64,000 nucleotides of DNA from Luteibacter sp. OK325 (GTDB lineage Bacteria; Pseudomonadota; Gammaproteobacteria; Xanthomonadales; Rhodanobacteraceae). The stretch spans positions 186,001-250,000 of the forward strand of contig NZ_QAOX01000003.1 in the NCBI RefSeq assembly GCF_003050935.1. Direction: 5' to 3'. The stretch's first letter is position 1. Every line of letters starts with the position of its first letter. A model generated the notes under the pieces. It did no database searches. It had not been told where the DNA came from and saw only the letters and a program-made list of their open reading frames with translations. The position numbers were made by a program, and so were the translations under genes. Positions 1 to 8,241 of the stretch are shown one piece after another.

Positions 1-186
1 CTGCTCTTTGGCGATCCGGTGCGCGGCTACCCGACCTTGATGGTGGTGATCCTGTTCCTCGGCGGCATTCAGCTTCTCGCCCTGGGCGTTATCGGAGAAT
101 ACGTGGGTCGTACCTACGCCGAAAGCAAACGGCGCCCGCTCTACTACGTGGAGTCCCGCCATGGTGGCGAGCCGCCCTTCACCTGA
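1..186 (+). CDS. C-terminal end of a GtrB/DPM1-like family 2 glycosyltransferase (truncated by window edge)
   Basis: Only the last 61 residues are in the window. They contain a hydrophobic segment (about residues 12-35) followed by a short basic cytoplasmic tail, [20 protein letters not shown]. This ending is typical of membrane-bound GT2 enzymes of the GtrB/ArnC/DPM1 group, which load a sugar onto a polyprenyl phosphate on the cytoplasmic face. The catalytic domain lies upstream of base 1 and cannot be checked, so the sugar is unknown. The family call rests on the conserved C-terminal pattern. It is followed after 78 bases by a CBS-domain gene in the same direction. Confidence 0.75.
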   Translation: MLFGDPVRGYPTLMVVILFLGGIQLLALGVIGEYVGRTYAESKRRPLYYVESRHGGEPPFT

Positions 187-264
187 GCATGACCCCCTGG
201 AGCCGCAAGCGGCGCTACACTGCGTTATCGCGGCGACGCGCCGCCTCCACCCGGAGAGTCGAGC

Positions 265-693
265 ATGCAGCAGGTCAAGCATCTCCTTGAATCCAAGGGC
301 AAGGAAGTCTACGCGGTGGCGCCCGACGCGCCCGTCTACGACGCCATCCGCCAGATGGCCGAGAAGAATGTCGGCGCGCTGGTGGTCATCAAAGGCAGTG
401 AACTGGTCGGGATCGTTTCCGAGCGCGACTACGCCCGGAAGGTCATCCTGAAGGACAGGTCGTCTCGCGACACCCCGGTGGCCGACATCATGACGCCAAC
501 CGTCATCACGGTATCGACCAGCGCCACGGTGGACGAATGCATGCGCCTGTGCACGGACAGCCGCTTGCGCCATCTGCCGGTACTCGACGGCGACCGCGTC
601 GTCGGCGTGATCTCCATCGGCGACCTGGTCAAGGCGGTGATCTCCGAGCAGAAACAGACGATCAACCAGCTCGAGAACTACATCACCAGCTAG
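265..693 (+). CDS. Two-CBS-domain protein
   Basis: This is a 142-residue protein made almost entirely of a CBS pair. The first repeat covers about residues 10-65 (APVYDAIRQMAEKNVGALVV, then GIVSERDYARKV). The second covers about residues 75-130 (MTPTVITVSTSATVDECMRL, then GVISIGDLVKAV). CBS pairs bind adenosyl ligands such as AMP, ATP or SAM and usually regulate a partner. There is no signal peptide or membrane segment, so it is likely cytoplasmic. The ATG follows a GGAGAG stretch in the leader. Its TAG stop overlaps the stop of the convergent MFS gene (a CTAG tail-to-tail overlap). The partner is not evident from the neighbours. Confidence 0.9.
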   Translation: MQQVKHLLESKGKEVYAVAPDAPVYDAIRQMAEKNVGALVVIKGSELVGIVSERDYARKVILKDRSSRDTPVADIMTPTVITVSTSATVDECMRLCTDSRLRHLPVLDGDRVVGVISIGDLVKAVISEQKQTINQLENYITS

Positions 694-1949
694 GCGTCTT
701 TCGCGCCCGATTCCGGAAGGAGGTCGGGCGACGTCGCTGCGCGACGGGCCACGATGGCGGCCACGCCACAGAGCGCCGCGCTGATGAGGCCGAGGCCCGC
801 GATACCCATGCCCAGCCCACGCAACGCGGTAAGACTCCCTGTGACCAGCAGGTCGCCAAAGCGCCATACCGTGGTCTCGATGAAGTTCTTTCCCTTGTAC
901 CGTGCCTCGCGCGGCATGCGCGTATACAGCGCATCGGAGGCGGGCTTGGTCATGCCGTAGGTCATGCCGCGCGTACCTATCTGCACGATGGTCAGCAGTG
1001 ACACCACCGAGCCGAACACGGCGATATCGGCAGGCCCATAGATACCCAGCAGGGCCAGCAGGATGAAATTGACGAGGGTGGGCAGCACCATGGCCCACAG
1101 GGCACCCAGCCCGCGAAGAATCAGCGGCGTGACGGTGAGCTGCAATAACGCGCCGAAGCCGTTGATCGCAAGATCCAGGTCCGCGTAAAACGCCGTGCGC
1201 GCGGCAATACCGGGGTAGTGCAGTTTCGTGTAATCGGCCATCAGGGCGTAGGCCAGCGTGGCGATGCCGTCGCTGAGCAGCATGAGGATGGCCATGTGGC
1301 GCAGGAAGGGTTGGGCGAAAGCCGCCTTCGCGCCATCGAGCAACGACCCGCCCACCGGGGCACCGCCGCTGGTGTCGTTAGCCGTCCCTCCTGTCAACAG
1401 CGCCAGCAGCAGGCCCAGCGCGATCAACAGCGTCGTCGCCGAGACGACCAGCAGTGCGGGTACGCCGATCCGCGCGACGAGCAAGGACGTCAGCAGGGGC
1501 CCGGCAAGCGCCCCCGCCATGCCACCGAACGCGATGAATGGAAACATCAGCCGCGCCTGCACGCTGCGGTAGATGTCCGCCATGAAGCTCCAGAAGAGCG
1601 ACACGACAAACAGGTTGAACACGCTCACCCACACGAAGAACACCCGGCCGAGCACCACGGCACCAATGCGGTCCTGGGCGATGAAGGCGGGGATGAATCC
1701 GATCAGGCAGGCGGAGAAGAACAGGTAGCTGCCCAGCAGCACGCGCTTGCGCGGAAAACGCGAGACCAGCCAGCCGAACACGGGGGTCAGCGCAAGCATC
1801 ACCACCAGGACGATGGCGTAGAACACAGGCAGCGAGGACGACCCCGCGGCCCCCACCAGTTGGTCGCGAACCGGCCGGATCACGTAGTAGGAGGTCATCA
1901 CGAAGAAGAAGGCGATGACCGAAAGGACCAGGGTCATGCCCTCGCCCAT
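690..1949 (-). CDS. MFS transporter resembling NTP/NTP exchange-type carriers
   Basis: The protein has 419 residues and about 12 hydrophobic segments. The N-terminal stretch VMTSYYVIRPVRDQLVGAAG recalls bacterial MFS proteins annotated as NTP/NTP exchange (ATP:ADP antiporter-like) carriers. The central loop TGGTANDTSGGAPVGG would separate the two six-helix halves. The open frame continues far upstream, but that part is antisense to the serine hydrolase gene and is not protein-like, so I place the start at the ATG of MGEGMTLVLS; the ATG four codons later is an alternative. No clear Shine-Dalgarno is visible. Substrate unknown. It is tail-to-tail with the CBS gene. Confidence 0.8.
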   Translation of the reverse strand: MGEGMTLVLSVIAFFFVMTSYYVIRPVRDQLVGAAGSSSLPVFYAIVLVVMLALTPVFGWLVSRFPRKRVLLGSYLFFSACLIGFIPAFIAQDRIGAVVLGRVFFVWVSVFNLFVVSLFWSFMADIYRSVQARLMFPFIAFGGMAGALAGPLLTSLLVARIGVPALLVVSATTLLIALGLLLALLTGGTANDTSGGAPVGGSLLDGAKAAFAQPFLRHMAILMLLSDGIATLAYALMADYTKLHYPGIAARTAFYADLDLAINGFGALLQLTVTPLILRGLGALWAMVLPTLVNFILLALLGIYGPADIAVFGSVVSLLTIVQIGTRGMTYGMTKPASDALYTRMPREARYKGKNFIETTVWRFGDLLVTGSLTALRGLGMGIAGLGLISAALCGVAAIVARRAATSPDLLPESGAKDA

Positions 1950-2034
1950 GGCAGCAGGTCGACGTGTATTCACAGGTGGCCGACTTCGGTCCGGTGGGAG
2001 CTGGCGAAAGCCTAGCACGGCGCCTGTGGGGCCA

Positions 2035-2100
2035 TGTGGGGGCCGATTCATCGGCGATGCTCCCCTCCACCCTGGAATCGCCGATGAATCGGCTCCCACA
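2035..2100. repeat. REP-like inverted pair (GATTCATC class)
   Basis: Two copies of a roughly 24-bp element face each other. The left copy begins TGTGGGGGCCGATTCATCGG and the right copy ends GATGAATCGGCTCCCACA, with about 18 bases between them. The pair lies between two divergent genes (MFS carrier and serine hydrolase). The same family recurs near 3.6, 3.9, 13.0, 61.5 and 64.0 kb. This is REP/BIME-type DNA; on transcription it can fold into a long hairpin. Confidence 0.85.
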
Positions 2101-2222
2101 TTCGGCAACCGCAATGCGTTGTCCCCAGCCGGGAAGTAAAAGACAATGACCCGGATGACGATCAGCACGCTGACGTCCCCCTTCCCGCGGCGTGTCCCCA
2201 CGCCTCGACCCGCGAGATAAGC

Positions 2223-3563
2223 ATGTCGTTTCGTTCCGCTTCCCTGCTCGCTTGTGCCATCGCCTGCGCCATCGCCGCTCCCTTCGCCGTGGCCGCACCG
2301 CCACCGCCGCAGAAACCGCCGGTGGTTCATGCCGATCCCGAATCCGTCAAGCTCCCGCCCGAGCGCATCAAGCAAACGGTCGAGGACTACAAGCGCTGGC
2401 TCGACGCCGCCGAAGCGCGCGATGCCGCGCCCGCCCTCGTCACGGCGGTCATCGTGGACGACAAGGTCGTCTACGAGCGCGCCATCGGCTACGCCAATGC
2501 GAAAACGAAAGAACCCGCCACGCCGGAAACCGTCTTCCGCCTCGCCTCGTTGTCGAAAGCCTTCGCGACCGGCGTCACAGCCGTACTCGTCCGTGAGGGT
2601 TTCCTGAGCTGGGACACCAAGCTGATCGACACCATCCCTTACTTCAAGCTCAAGGACATGCAGGCCGCACAGCAGGCCACGGTCCGCGACATCCTTGGCC
2701 AGCGCCTGGGCCTGCCCCGCAACACCTACGACAACCTGCTCGAAGCCGACGCGCCGTACGAGGAACTCGTACGCAAGCTCGACGAAGTGGACCTGTCCTG
2801 CAAGGTGGGCGCCTGCTACGGCTACCAGAACGTGGCCTTCAGCATGATCGGCGACGTCATCTACGCCACGACCGGCGATTATTTCTTTCGACAGGTGGAA
2901 CGTCGTATCTTCGCGCCGCTGGGCATGACCACCGCCAGCTATGGCCGCGACGCCCTTGAGGCGAGCAAGAGCTGGGCACGACCGCACCGCGGCGGCCCGC
3001 ATAACTGGATTCCCTACGAGCCCAACGACAGCTACTACCGTGTCGCCCCCGCTGCCGGCGTCAACGCCAGCCTGCGCGATATGGAGCAGTGGCTGATGGC
3101 CCAGATGGGCGGACGCCCCGACGTGCTGCCCACGCCCTCGCTGGACGTGCTGCACGCACCCGAGGTCGCCACGCCTTCCGAGGTGCACTCCCTGCCCTGG
3201 CGCCGCGCGCGCGTCACCGACGCCCACTACGCGCTGGGCTGGCGTGTCTTCAAGTACGCCAACGAAGACCTGATCTTCCATGCAGGCGCCGTCTCGGGTT
3301 ACCGCACGATGATCGGCTTCTTCCCCAAGTACCACGCCGGCGTGGTCGCCATGTGGAACGGCACGGGCCCGATCCCCGCCGGACTGATGCCGATGGTCTT
3401 CGACGATCTCCTCGGCCTGAACCACGTGGACTGGGCCGGCGTGGAAGGCTCGGTTCATACCGCGCCTGCTGCTGCGCCTGCGAAGAAAGCAGCCACTACG
3501 AAAAAGGCCGCCGCGACGAAGAAAGCGGCGCCGGCCAGGTCGACGAAGAAAAAGAAGCCCTGA
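2223..3563 (+). CDS. Exported serine hydrolase (beta-lactamase/class C fold) with lysine-rich tail
   Basis: The 446-residue protein has a signal peptide (about residues 1-25, ending FAVAA). The beta-lactamase/penicillin-binding fold shows all three motifs: SxxK at S109-L-S-K112, YxN at Y201-Q-N203 and a HxG triad at H353-A-G355. The family includes esterases, D-amino-acid peptidases and class C-like proteins, so the substrate is not predictable. The last 26 residues (421-446) are a low-complexity Lys/Ala tail (KKAATTKKAAATKK) like histone H1 or AlgP tails, which is odd for an exported enzyme and may bind acidic polymers such as LPS. It is bounded by REP elements on both sides. Confidence 0.85.
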   Translation: MSFRSASLLACAIACAIAAPFAVAAPPPPQKPPVVHADPESVKLPPERIKQTVEDYKRWLDAAEARDAAPALVTAVIVDDKVVYERAIGYANAKTKEPATPETVFRLASLSKAFATGVTAVLVREGFLSWDTKLIDTIPYFKLKDMQAAQQATVRDILGQRLGLPRNTYDNLLEADAPYEELVRKLDEVDLSCKVGACYGYQNVAFSMIGDVIYATTGDYFFRQVERRIFAPLGMTTASYGRDALEASKSWARPHRGGPHNWIPYEPNDSYYRVAPAAGVNASLRDMEQWLMAQMGGRPDVLPTPSLDVLHAPEVATPSEVHSLPWRRARVTDAHYALGWRVFKYANEDLIFHAGAVSGYRTMIGFFPKYHAGVVAMWNGTGPIPAGLMPMVFDDLLGLNHVDWAGVEGSVHTAPAAAPAKKAATTKKAAATKKAAPARSTKKKKP

Positions 3564-3594
3564 GGGTTTCCTGGATTCGGCAACACCCCGCTCT

Positions 3595-3752
3595 CGTAGG
3601 AGCCGCTTCAGCGGCGAACCCTCAGCCTGTCGAGTTTGCGAATGAAGCCTTGAGCTGATTGGGCGAGCGGTTGAACCGCCGGCGCGATGCTGTGCAATGC
3701 CTCATTCGCAATATCACTGATGAGGGTTCGCCGACACAGTCGGCTCCTACAA
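3595..3752. repeat. Degenerate REP-like inverted pair
   Basis: The left arm at 3595-3620 reads GTAGGAGCCGCTTCAGCGG and then GAACCC. The right arm at 3724-3752 is its diverged inverse (GGGTTCGCCGACACAGTCGG, then CTCCTAC). The arms are about 100 bases apart, wider than in the other pairs, so this may be two decayed elements rather than one BIME. Confidence 0.7.
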
Positions 3753-3910
3753 CAGCGGCAGCCGCGCGGGTTCAACGGAGCTAAGACCAGCTACCGCCCG
3801 CCTCGAAGAGCTGCGCCTGCGGCCCAAGGGCCTTGCCCCTCGCGGCTTCGTGCACATGCGATCGCGAGGCGGCACAAGCCGCTGGTTACATGGGACGCAT
3901 CGCGGCCGTC

Positions 3911-3937
3911 CTTCGCCGCTGAAGCGGCTCCCACACC
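3911..3937. repeat. Single REP-like element
   Basis: A single inverted-orientation copy reads TTCGCCGCTGAAGCGGCTCC followed by CACACC. It sits about 50 bases beyond the 3' end of the TonB-like gene. It matches the GCTTCAGC class of the family. Confidence 0.75.
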
Positions 3938-3986
3938 ACAAAGATCGAGCCCACAAGAATACGGCCCCTTGCGGGGCCGTGATTTC

Positions 3987-5042
3987 TTACCTGCCGAGGT
4001 TGAACTGCAATCGTCGGCGGAGAGTGACTGGCATGGCCTCGCCGTTGCGGGTAGCGGGCTTGAATTCCCACTTGCTCACCGCGTCGATCGCCGAGCGGTC
4101 GAAGACGTGCTTGGGCTGTGCGTCGACCACCGAGACGTTGCCCACGGTGCCGTCGGCACCCACGGTCATCTCGACGTCTACCCAGCCTTCCTGGTTCGCA
4201 CGCATGGCGGCCGTCGGATAACGCGGGTTCACCTGGCGGATCAGCACGGCTTCGCTGATGGACTCGTCCGACGCGGCGCGGGCCGCGGGTCGAGGTGTTG
4301 CTGCGGCGGGTGCTGCCGCGGCAGCAGGCTGCTGCTGCGCGACACGTGCCGCCTGTTCACGCGCGGCCTGCTGATGCTGCGCCTCGACGGCGGCCGCGGC
4401 CTGCTGCTCGGCCTGCAGCTTGGCCGCGCTGGCGGCGTTCTGCTGCGCCAGCTGCTGCGCCTTCTGTGCATCGACTGCCTGCTGCTGCTCACGGTCGAGC
4501 GTCTTGCGCTGGGCATCGAGCTTGGAACGCAGGATGGTCAGTGTGTAGTTCTCGGGGTCGGCCTTGGCGAGGAGATCGATTTCGCGCTGGGCTTCGGTGA
4601 AGTCCCGCTGGTTGATCGTCTGCTCGGTGGCGGCGGCGCCGTAAGAGAAGGTCTCGCGCAGCGCATCGGCGGCGACAGGATTACCCGGCTGCTTCTGCAG
4701 CACCTTCATATAGAACTCGAAGGCGTTGTTGCCCGAGGGCGCGACGAGGCGCTGCTCGTTCATCGCCGTGCGGGCCTCGGCCAGGAGCTGGTCGACGCTG
4801 AGCGCATCGACGTTGGCCGGCGTGTCGCGGGTAGCGCCCGGCTTCGTCGCCGTGGCGGTTGCCGGCGTGACGCCGGCATTGGCGTCGCGGTAAGGCTTGA
4901 TGATGAGGAACCAGGCCGCGACAGCCAGCGCCAAAACGATGGCGAGGACAGTAAGTGTCACGGGATTGACGGCGCCGCGCGAGAAATGGCGCGAAGGAAT
5001 GCGTTGACGATTATCCATGGCGGTCGAAAGCAGACTCCGCAT
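3987..5042 (-). CDS. TonB-like energy transducer with periplasmic coiled-coil spacer
   Basis: The protein has 351 residues. A short basic cytoplasmic N-terminus precedes one membrane anchor (NPVTLTVLAIVLALAVAAWF). A periplasmic helical part and a long Gln/Ala-rich coiled coil follow (AQQNAASAAKLQAEQQAAAA). The last 90 residues are a TonB C-terminal domain (VNPRYPTAAMRANQEGWVDV, ending LRRRLQFNLGR). Such proteins couple proton-motive force to outer-membrane transport, but orphan versions with odd spacers have unknown partners. No ExbB/ExbD gene is nearby. The chosen ATG has AGGGGG about 9 bases upstream. An ATG 24 bases downstream (MDNRQRIP) is the alternative start and lacks a well-placed ribosome site. 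Confidence 0.82.
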   Translation of the reverse strand: MRSLLSTAMDNRQRIPSRHFSRGAVNPVTLTVLAIVLALAVAAWFLIIKPYRDANAGVTPATATATKPGATRDTPANVDALSVDQLLAEARTAMNEQRLVAPSGNNAFEFYMKVLQKQPGNPVAADALRETFSYGAAATEQTINQRDFTEAQREIDLLAKADPENYTLTILRSKLDAQRKTLDREQQQAVDAQKAQQLAQQNAASAAKLQAEQQAAAAVEAQHQQAAREQAARVAQQQPAAAAAPAAATPRPAARAASDESISEAVLIRQVNPRYPTAAMRANQEGWVDVEMTVGADGTVGNVSVVDAQPKHVFDRSAIDAVSKWEFKPATRNGEAMPVTLRRRLQFNLGR

Positions 5043-5191
5043 AGCGCGCGCCCCCTGATGGCTTGACGCGGAGAACCCCCCGTCCCCCGCAGCGCGATGT
5101 GGCGACAAGGTAACCGTAATGGGCCCGTGAATCCAGCACGGCGGCCTAGGAGGTTTTCGGGGGGCAAGAAACCGCGCCCCGGAAATGAATA

Positions 5192-5252
5192 ACCCCGGCA
5201 GGGCCGGGGTCAAGGTTTCGAAGTGTCTCCCCGCGCTGGGCACCGCGGGGAG
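5192..5252 (-). terminator. Two tandem hairpins downstream of the MetJ-tail fusion gene
   Basis: On the minus strand the first stem is CTCCCCGCG pairing with CGCGGGGAG (5227-5252). The second is ACCCCGGC pairing with GCCGGGGT around a 3-base loop (5192-5210), followed by TTATTCATTT. The second looks like an intrinsic terminator with a weak T-tract. Both lie between the stop of the MetJ-like gene and the TonB-like gene. Confidence 0.6.
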
Positions 5253-5292
5253 ATAATTCGTAACGAGCTTTCTTATTGGAAGGTGAAGCTTA

Positions 5293-5934
5293 TTACTTGG
5301 CGGCCTTGGCGGCCTTAGCGACCTTCGGTGCCTTGACCGGCTTGGCAGCCTTAGTCGCGCGAACGACCTTGGCAGCGGCAACCTTCTTCGAAGCAGCCTT
5401 ACGCGGCGCGGCCTTGCGCGGTGCTGCCTTGCGCGCGGTCTTCTTTACGGAAGCCTTCTTGACGGCCTTCTTGACAGCCTTCTTGGCGGCAACCTTCTTG
5501 ACGGCAGCCTTGCGGGCGACCTTCTTGACAGCAGCCTTCTTGGCCGGCGACTTGCGGGTCGCAGCCTTCTTCACCGCGACCTTACGGGTCGAGGCCTTCT
5601 TTGCCGGCGACTTGCGCGCGGCGGTCTTCTTCACGGTGGACTTCTTCGACGCCTTTTTGGCGGCGGACTTCTTGGCAGTGGATTTCTTGGCAGTGGCCAT
5701 GGTTCGTCTCAGCTCCTCATCAGTTGGCAGTGGTTGCCCAGTAAAAGCATGAAGGAACGCTTCAACCAGCAGATCGCTGTTCGTTGCGTGCCTTAAATTG
5801 TTCACCTGGCGGCGAGTACGTTCATCGGAAAGCAGTCGAAGCACGTGGAGCGGAATGGACACAGTGATCTTGCGAACCGCTCCCGCTTTGTTGCCGTGCT
5901 CGACGTACGGCCTGATGAATTTTCCTAATTCCAT
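5293..5934 (-). CDS. MetJ-type ribbon-helix-helix protein fused to a histone H1-like Lys/Ala tail
   Basis: Residues 1-78 closely match the methionine repressor MetJ: a beta-strand [11 protein letters not shown] at 22-32, then [32 protein letters not shown] and an acidic turn. In E. coli MetJ (about 105 residues) a short C-terminal helix follows. Here it is replaced in frame by about 135 residues of Lys/Ala/Pro repeats ([23 protein letters not shown]), giving 213 residues. MetJ dimers bind tandem 8-bp met boxes using SAM as corepressor; a basic tail would add non-specific DNA binding. An internal ATG (MATAKKS) preceded by GAGGAG 12 bases upstream could also yield a tail-only protein. Promoter and terminator candidates flank it, suggesting a single-gene unit. 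Confidence 0.85.
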   Translation of the reverse strand: MELGKFIRPYVEHGNKAGAVRKITVSIPLHVLRLLSDERTRRQVNNLRHATNSDLLVEAFLHAFTGQPLPTDEELRRTMATAKKSTAKKSAAKKASKKSTVKKTAARKSPAKKASTRKVAVKKAATRKSPAKKAAVKKVARKAAVKKVAAKKAVKKAVKKASVKKTARKAAPRKAAPRKAASKKVAAAKVVRATKAAKPVKAPKVAKAAKAAK

Positions 5935-5960
5935 ATCGGGTTCCCCGTCAATTGGTGCAA

Positions 5961-5989
5961 AAGCTATTCCTGAACATATCCGCTGTCAA
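5961..5989 (-). promoter_or_regulatory. Candidate sigma70 promoter of the MetJ-tail gene
   Basis: On the minus strand a perfect TTGACA (5989-5984) is followed after 17 bases by TAGCTT (5966-5961), which matches three of six -10 positions. It would start transcription roughly 20 bases upstream of the ATG at 5934. No well-formed tandem met box overlaps it, so autoregulation of the E. coli kind is not supported by the sequence. Confidence 0.5.
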
Positions 5990-6312
5990 TAAACTTTGGC
6001 TATGAATTGAAGACCTTGCGGGTACATACCTCGTCCACCGGCGGCCTCTCGCGGACCGCGATGAGGGATTATCCGGGACGTCCGAAAGCTAATGGACATC
6101 CAAAATAAAAAACACTCGCACAGAGAATCGGTTCAGCAAATAGCTTAAATAAAGATGTTTTTTCGTTCGTCGTTGCGAACAATGAGCCGACGGCACACGA
6201 CGACCGGGAAGAAAATAGGCGCCGTCCGACACGACCTGTCGGGGTCGATTTTGCGGATGAACGGAGCGCTACTGAGGGTGAAAAAAAATTTCGCCGAAGG
6301 GCCGTTCGGGAC

Positions 6313-6342
6313 AAAAAAATGCCGGTCGAGGACGACCGGCAT
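6313..6342 (-). terminator. Intrinsic terminator of gcvH
   Basis: On the minus strand a 10-bp perfect stem (ATGCCGGTCG with CGACCGGCAT) closes a 4-base loop. It is followed directly by a run of seven T. It begins 24 bases after the gcvH stop codon. Confidence 0.9.
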
Positions 6343-6366
6343 GCGAATCGAACGTGCCGAACCGGA

Positions 6367-6768
6367 TCAGTGGTCGTCGTTCTCGGCCACCTCGGCGTAC
6401 TCATCGGCGGTCAACAAGTTGTCGAGTTCGGACCTGTCGCTGAGCTTCAACTTGAAAATCCAGCCGTCACCGAATGCGTCTTCGTTGATCGTTTCCGGCT
6501 TGTCGCTGAGGACCACGTTCACGGCGATGACTTCGCCCGAGACCGGCGCGTAGATGTCAGAGGCCGCCTTGACCGACTCGACGATGGCGACGCCGCTGCC
6601 AACCTGGACGCTCGCACCGATTTCCGGCAGTTCGACGTAGACGAGATCGCCGAGCGCGCCCTGCGCGTGGTCGGAGATACCGACCGTGACCGTGCCGTCA
6701 TCCTCGACACGCACCCACTCGTGGGTCTTCTGGAATTTCAGGTCGCCGGGAATTTCTTTGTCGCTCAT
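6367..6768 (-). CDS. gcvH: Glycine cleavage system H protein
   Basis: This 133-residue protein is the lipoyl carrier that shuttles the aminomethyl group between the P, T and L proteins of the glycine cleavage complex. The lipoyl-attachment lysine is K67 in the conserved [18 protein letters not shown]. The N-terminus [15 protein letters not shown] and the C-terminus also match the family, and the length is normal. An AGGA lies 8 bases before the ATG. A strong terminator follows, so it appears monocistronic. gcvT lies about 1.5 kb away on the same strand, with an unrelated gene inserted in the opposite direction. Confidence 0.97.
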   Translation of the reverse strand: MSDKEIPGDLKFQKTHEWVRVEDDGTVTVGISDHAQGALGDLVYVELPEIGASVQVGSGVAIVESVKAASDIYAPVSGEVIAVNVVLSDKPETINEDAFGDGWIFKLKLSDRSELDNLLTADEYAEVAENDDH

Positions 6769-7014
6769 GGGGAGATCCTCGTTGTATCGGGGCCGGGGCT
6801 GGGTGGTGCGCCGGTCAATTGTACCGGGATGTGCGGCGCGGGAAAGCGTCGTTGCGGGGCAATCGCTGACACAGCGCCGGTGCTTTCGCCTGCATCACAC
6901 CGCTTTCCATGCGCGCTAGTTTCGTCTGGCGGCCCCGGGGATTCCCGACACCGCGATGGCGTTGCCCTTCCCCCTTATAAGGCGCACGCCCTCTCTCTCG
7001 AAATGGAGCACCCC

Positions 7015-8184
7015 ATGAATCGGATTCTCACTACCCGCCTGCTCGGCACGGCGTTCGCGCTTGCCGTGGTACCCACCTCCCTCATGGCCAGGGACATCGC
7101 CACGATCGGCGAAGCCCGTGAGGAGCTCGCCCGCAGCGTGGCGACCCTCGCGGCCGATCCGGCCTTCGACCGCGCCCTGCATGAGCACCTGGTCAAGGGC
7201 AAGGCATCCCTTGCCGATGTCCTTCGCGACATCCACACCCCAGCCAGCGTCGACGAAGTTACCCACTTGCGCGACCTGGAAAGGCGGGCGATCGAACTGC
7301 GCGGACTGACCGGCGCACTCGACGCCATGATCGACGTGCGCGTCCACGGCGTCGACGTGACACGGCCGTTTCCGGCGGCCGACGAATTCTGGAGCGGCAC
7401 GATCAGTCGCGATCCGGCCTCGGGGGCCAAGCAGGTCGTCGCGTTCGACCCCGCCGGTGTCGAGCATCGCTATAACCTCGACGCCGTGCCCTCGGTCCCC
7501 ATGCTGATCGTCGAATCGGACAGCAGCGCGGCGCTGCGCGCCGGTGTCGGCGTGATGAACTCAGCGCTGCAGGGCAACAGCGCTTCACCCCAGCGCCGTG
7601 CGCCGCGCCCCAGCGCGATGTCCGCTCGCCTCACTGCCGACCGCCCCGTCGAGCAGCTCACCCTGCTTAAAAGCATTTATCTGACGAGGGACCAGGAGCC
7701 GGACATCGAGGGCGACGCCGAGGTCTTCGCGATCGTGTCGGGCATCGGACCCGATGGAAAGGCTCAGGTCATCACCAAGGACATGCCCTGGCTGGACCGC
7801 GACAAGCGCTGGTACACCCCCGGCATGGATCTCATCAACTGGACCGACTACGGCAGCAACTACGTCAACGTGCAGCTGTTCGAGGAAGACGGCAACACGA
7901 ACTTCCAGGCACTCGCCACGTCCGTGATCGCCGCCGTGGGCGATCTTTCCCTGCTGATCGCACCGGAAGCACCGCCGGCCCTTATCGTGACAGGCGTGAC
8001 GAAGATCGCTGACCAGGTTCTGAAGGCGATGCCGGAACAGTGGTTCACGAACTCAAACGATTACATCGATTCGTTCTACGTGATCGAGCGCGGCGGCAAC
8101 TACGGCACCGACGAACGACCACTGTCGGGCGCGCGCGATAACGCGCGGATGGTGCTCACGCCTTACGAGGTGAAGAACCGCTGA
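7015..8184 (+). CDS. Exported DUF3103-like protein
   Basis: The protein has 389 residues with a signal peptide (about 1-24, MNRILTTRLLGTAFALAVV, cleavage near LMA-RD). The second half (LKSIYLTRDQEPDIEGDAEV through DPDGK-like loops and DYGSNYVNVQLFEEDGNTNF) resembles the uncharacterised DUF3103 family of secreted bacterial proteins; I assign this from pattern memory. No catalytic motif is evident. The chosen ATG has GGAG 6 bases upstream; an ATG 12 bases earlier is less well placed. It is convergent with gcvT and ends in a shared terminator region. Function unknown. Confidence 0.75.
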   Translation: MNRILTTRLLGTAFALAVVPTSLMARDIATIGEAREELARSVATLAADPAFDRALHEHLVKGKASLADVLRDIHTPASVDEVTHLRDLERRAIELRGLTGALDAMIDVRVHGVDVTRPFPAADEFWSGTISRDPASGAKQVVAFDPAGVEHRYNLDAVPSVPMLIVESDSSAALRAGVGVMNSALQGNSASPQRRAPRPSAMSARLTADRPVEQLTLLKSIYLTRDQEPDIEGDAEVFAIVSGIGPDGKAQVITKDMPWLDRDKRWYTPGMDLINWTDYGSNYVNVQLFEEDGNTNFQALATSVIAAVGDLSLLIAPEAPPALIVTGVTKIADQVLKAMPEQWFTNSNDYIDSFYVIERGGNYGTDERPLSGARDNARMVLTPYEVKNR

Positions 8185-8205
8185 GACGCCCCATCGCCGA
8201 CAAAC

Positions 8206-8237
8206 GCGAAGGGGCGACCTCCCGGCCGCCCCTTCGC
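8206..8237. terminator. Hairpin between convergent DUF3103-like gene and gcvT
   Basis: An 11-bp stem (GCGAAGGGGCG with CGCCCCTTCGC) encloses a 10-base loop, 21 bases after the stop of the plus-strand gene. There is no long T-run on either side, so it may act with the adjacent AT palindrome rather than as a classical intrinsic terminator. Confidence 0.6.
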
Positions 8238-8241
8238 CATT

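Larger units (their letters stand above)
3564..3986. other. Intergenic region with REP elements
   Basis: This 423-base stretch lies between the convergent serine hydrolase and TonB-like genes. It holds a degenerate REP pair (3595-3752) and a single REP half (3911-3937). The short open frames within it look like random translation of repeat DNA, and none has a convincing start or protein character. I see no terminator with a T-run after the serine hydrolase; the REP hairpin may take that role. Confidence 0.6.
5935..6366. other. Intergenic region upstream of the MetJ-tail gene
   Basis: These 432 bases lie between two minus-strand genes. The region is AT-richer than its surroundings, especially 5980-6180. 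It holds a candidate promoter for the MetJ-like gene at 5961-5989 and the intrinsic terminator of gcvH at 6313-6342. The remainder shows no convincing ORF or RNA structure. Two octamers with a loose met-box look (GGACGTCC at 6076, GGACATCC at 6094) are not in tandem register. Confidence 0.5.

Noticed and set aside
1950-3458. Upstream continuation of the MFS frame as a 922-residue protein
   Set aside because: The extra 500 residues are antisense to the serine hydrolase gene, rich in His/Val/Gly without domains, and the REP pair lies within it. This is a high-GC shadow frame.
4800-5120. Upstream extension of the TonB-like frame to 5381
   Set aside because: The extension crosses the tandem hairpins and lacks protein-like composition; a start next to the membrane anchor with AGGGGG upstream is better.
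6076-6101. GGACGTCC and GGACATCC as possible met boxes upstream of the MetJ-like gene
   Set aside because: Met boxes occur as tandem 8-bp repeats of AGACGTCT. These two are 18 bases apart start to start, the intervening octamer does not match, and they lie about 90 bases upstream of the promoter candidate.
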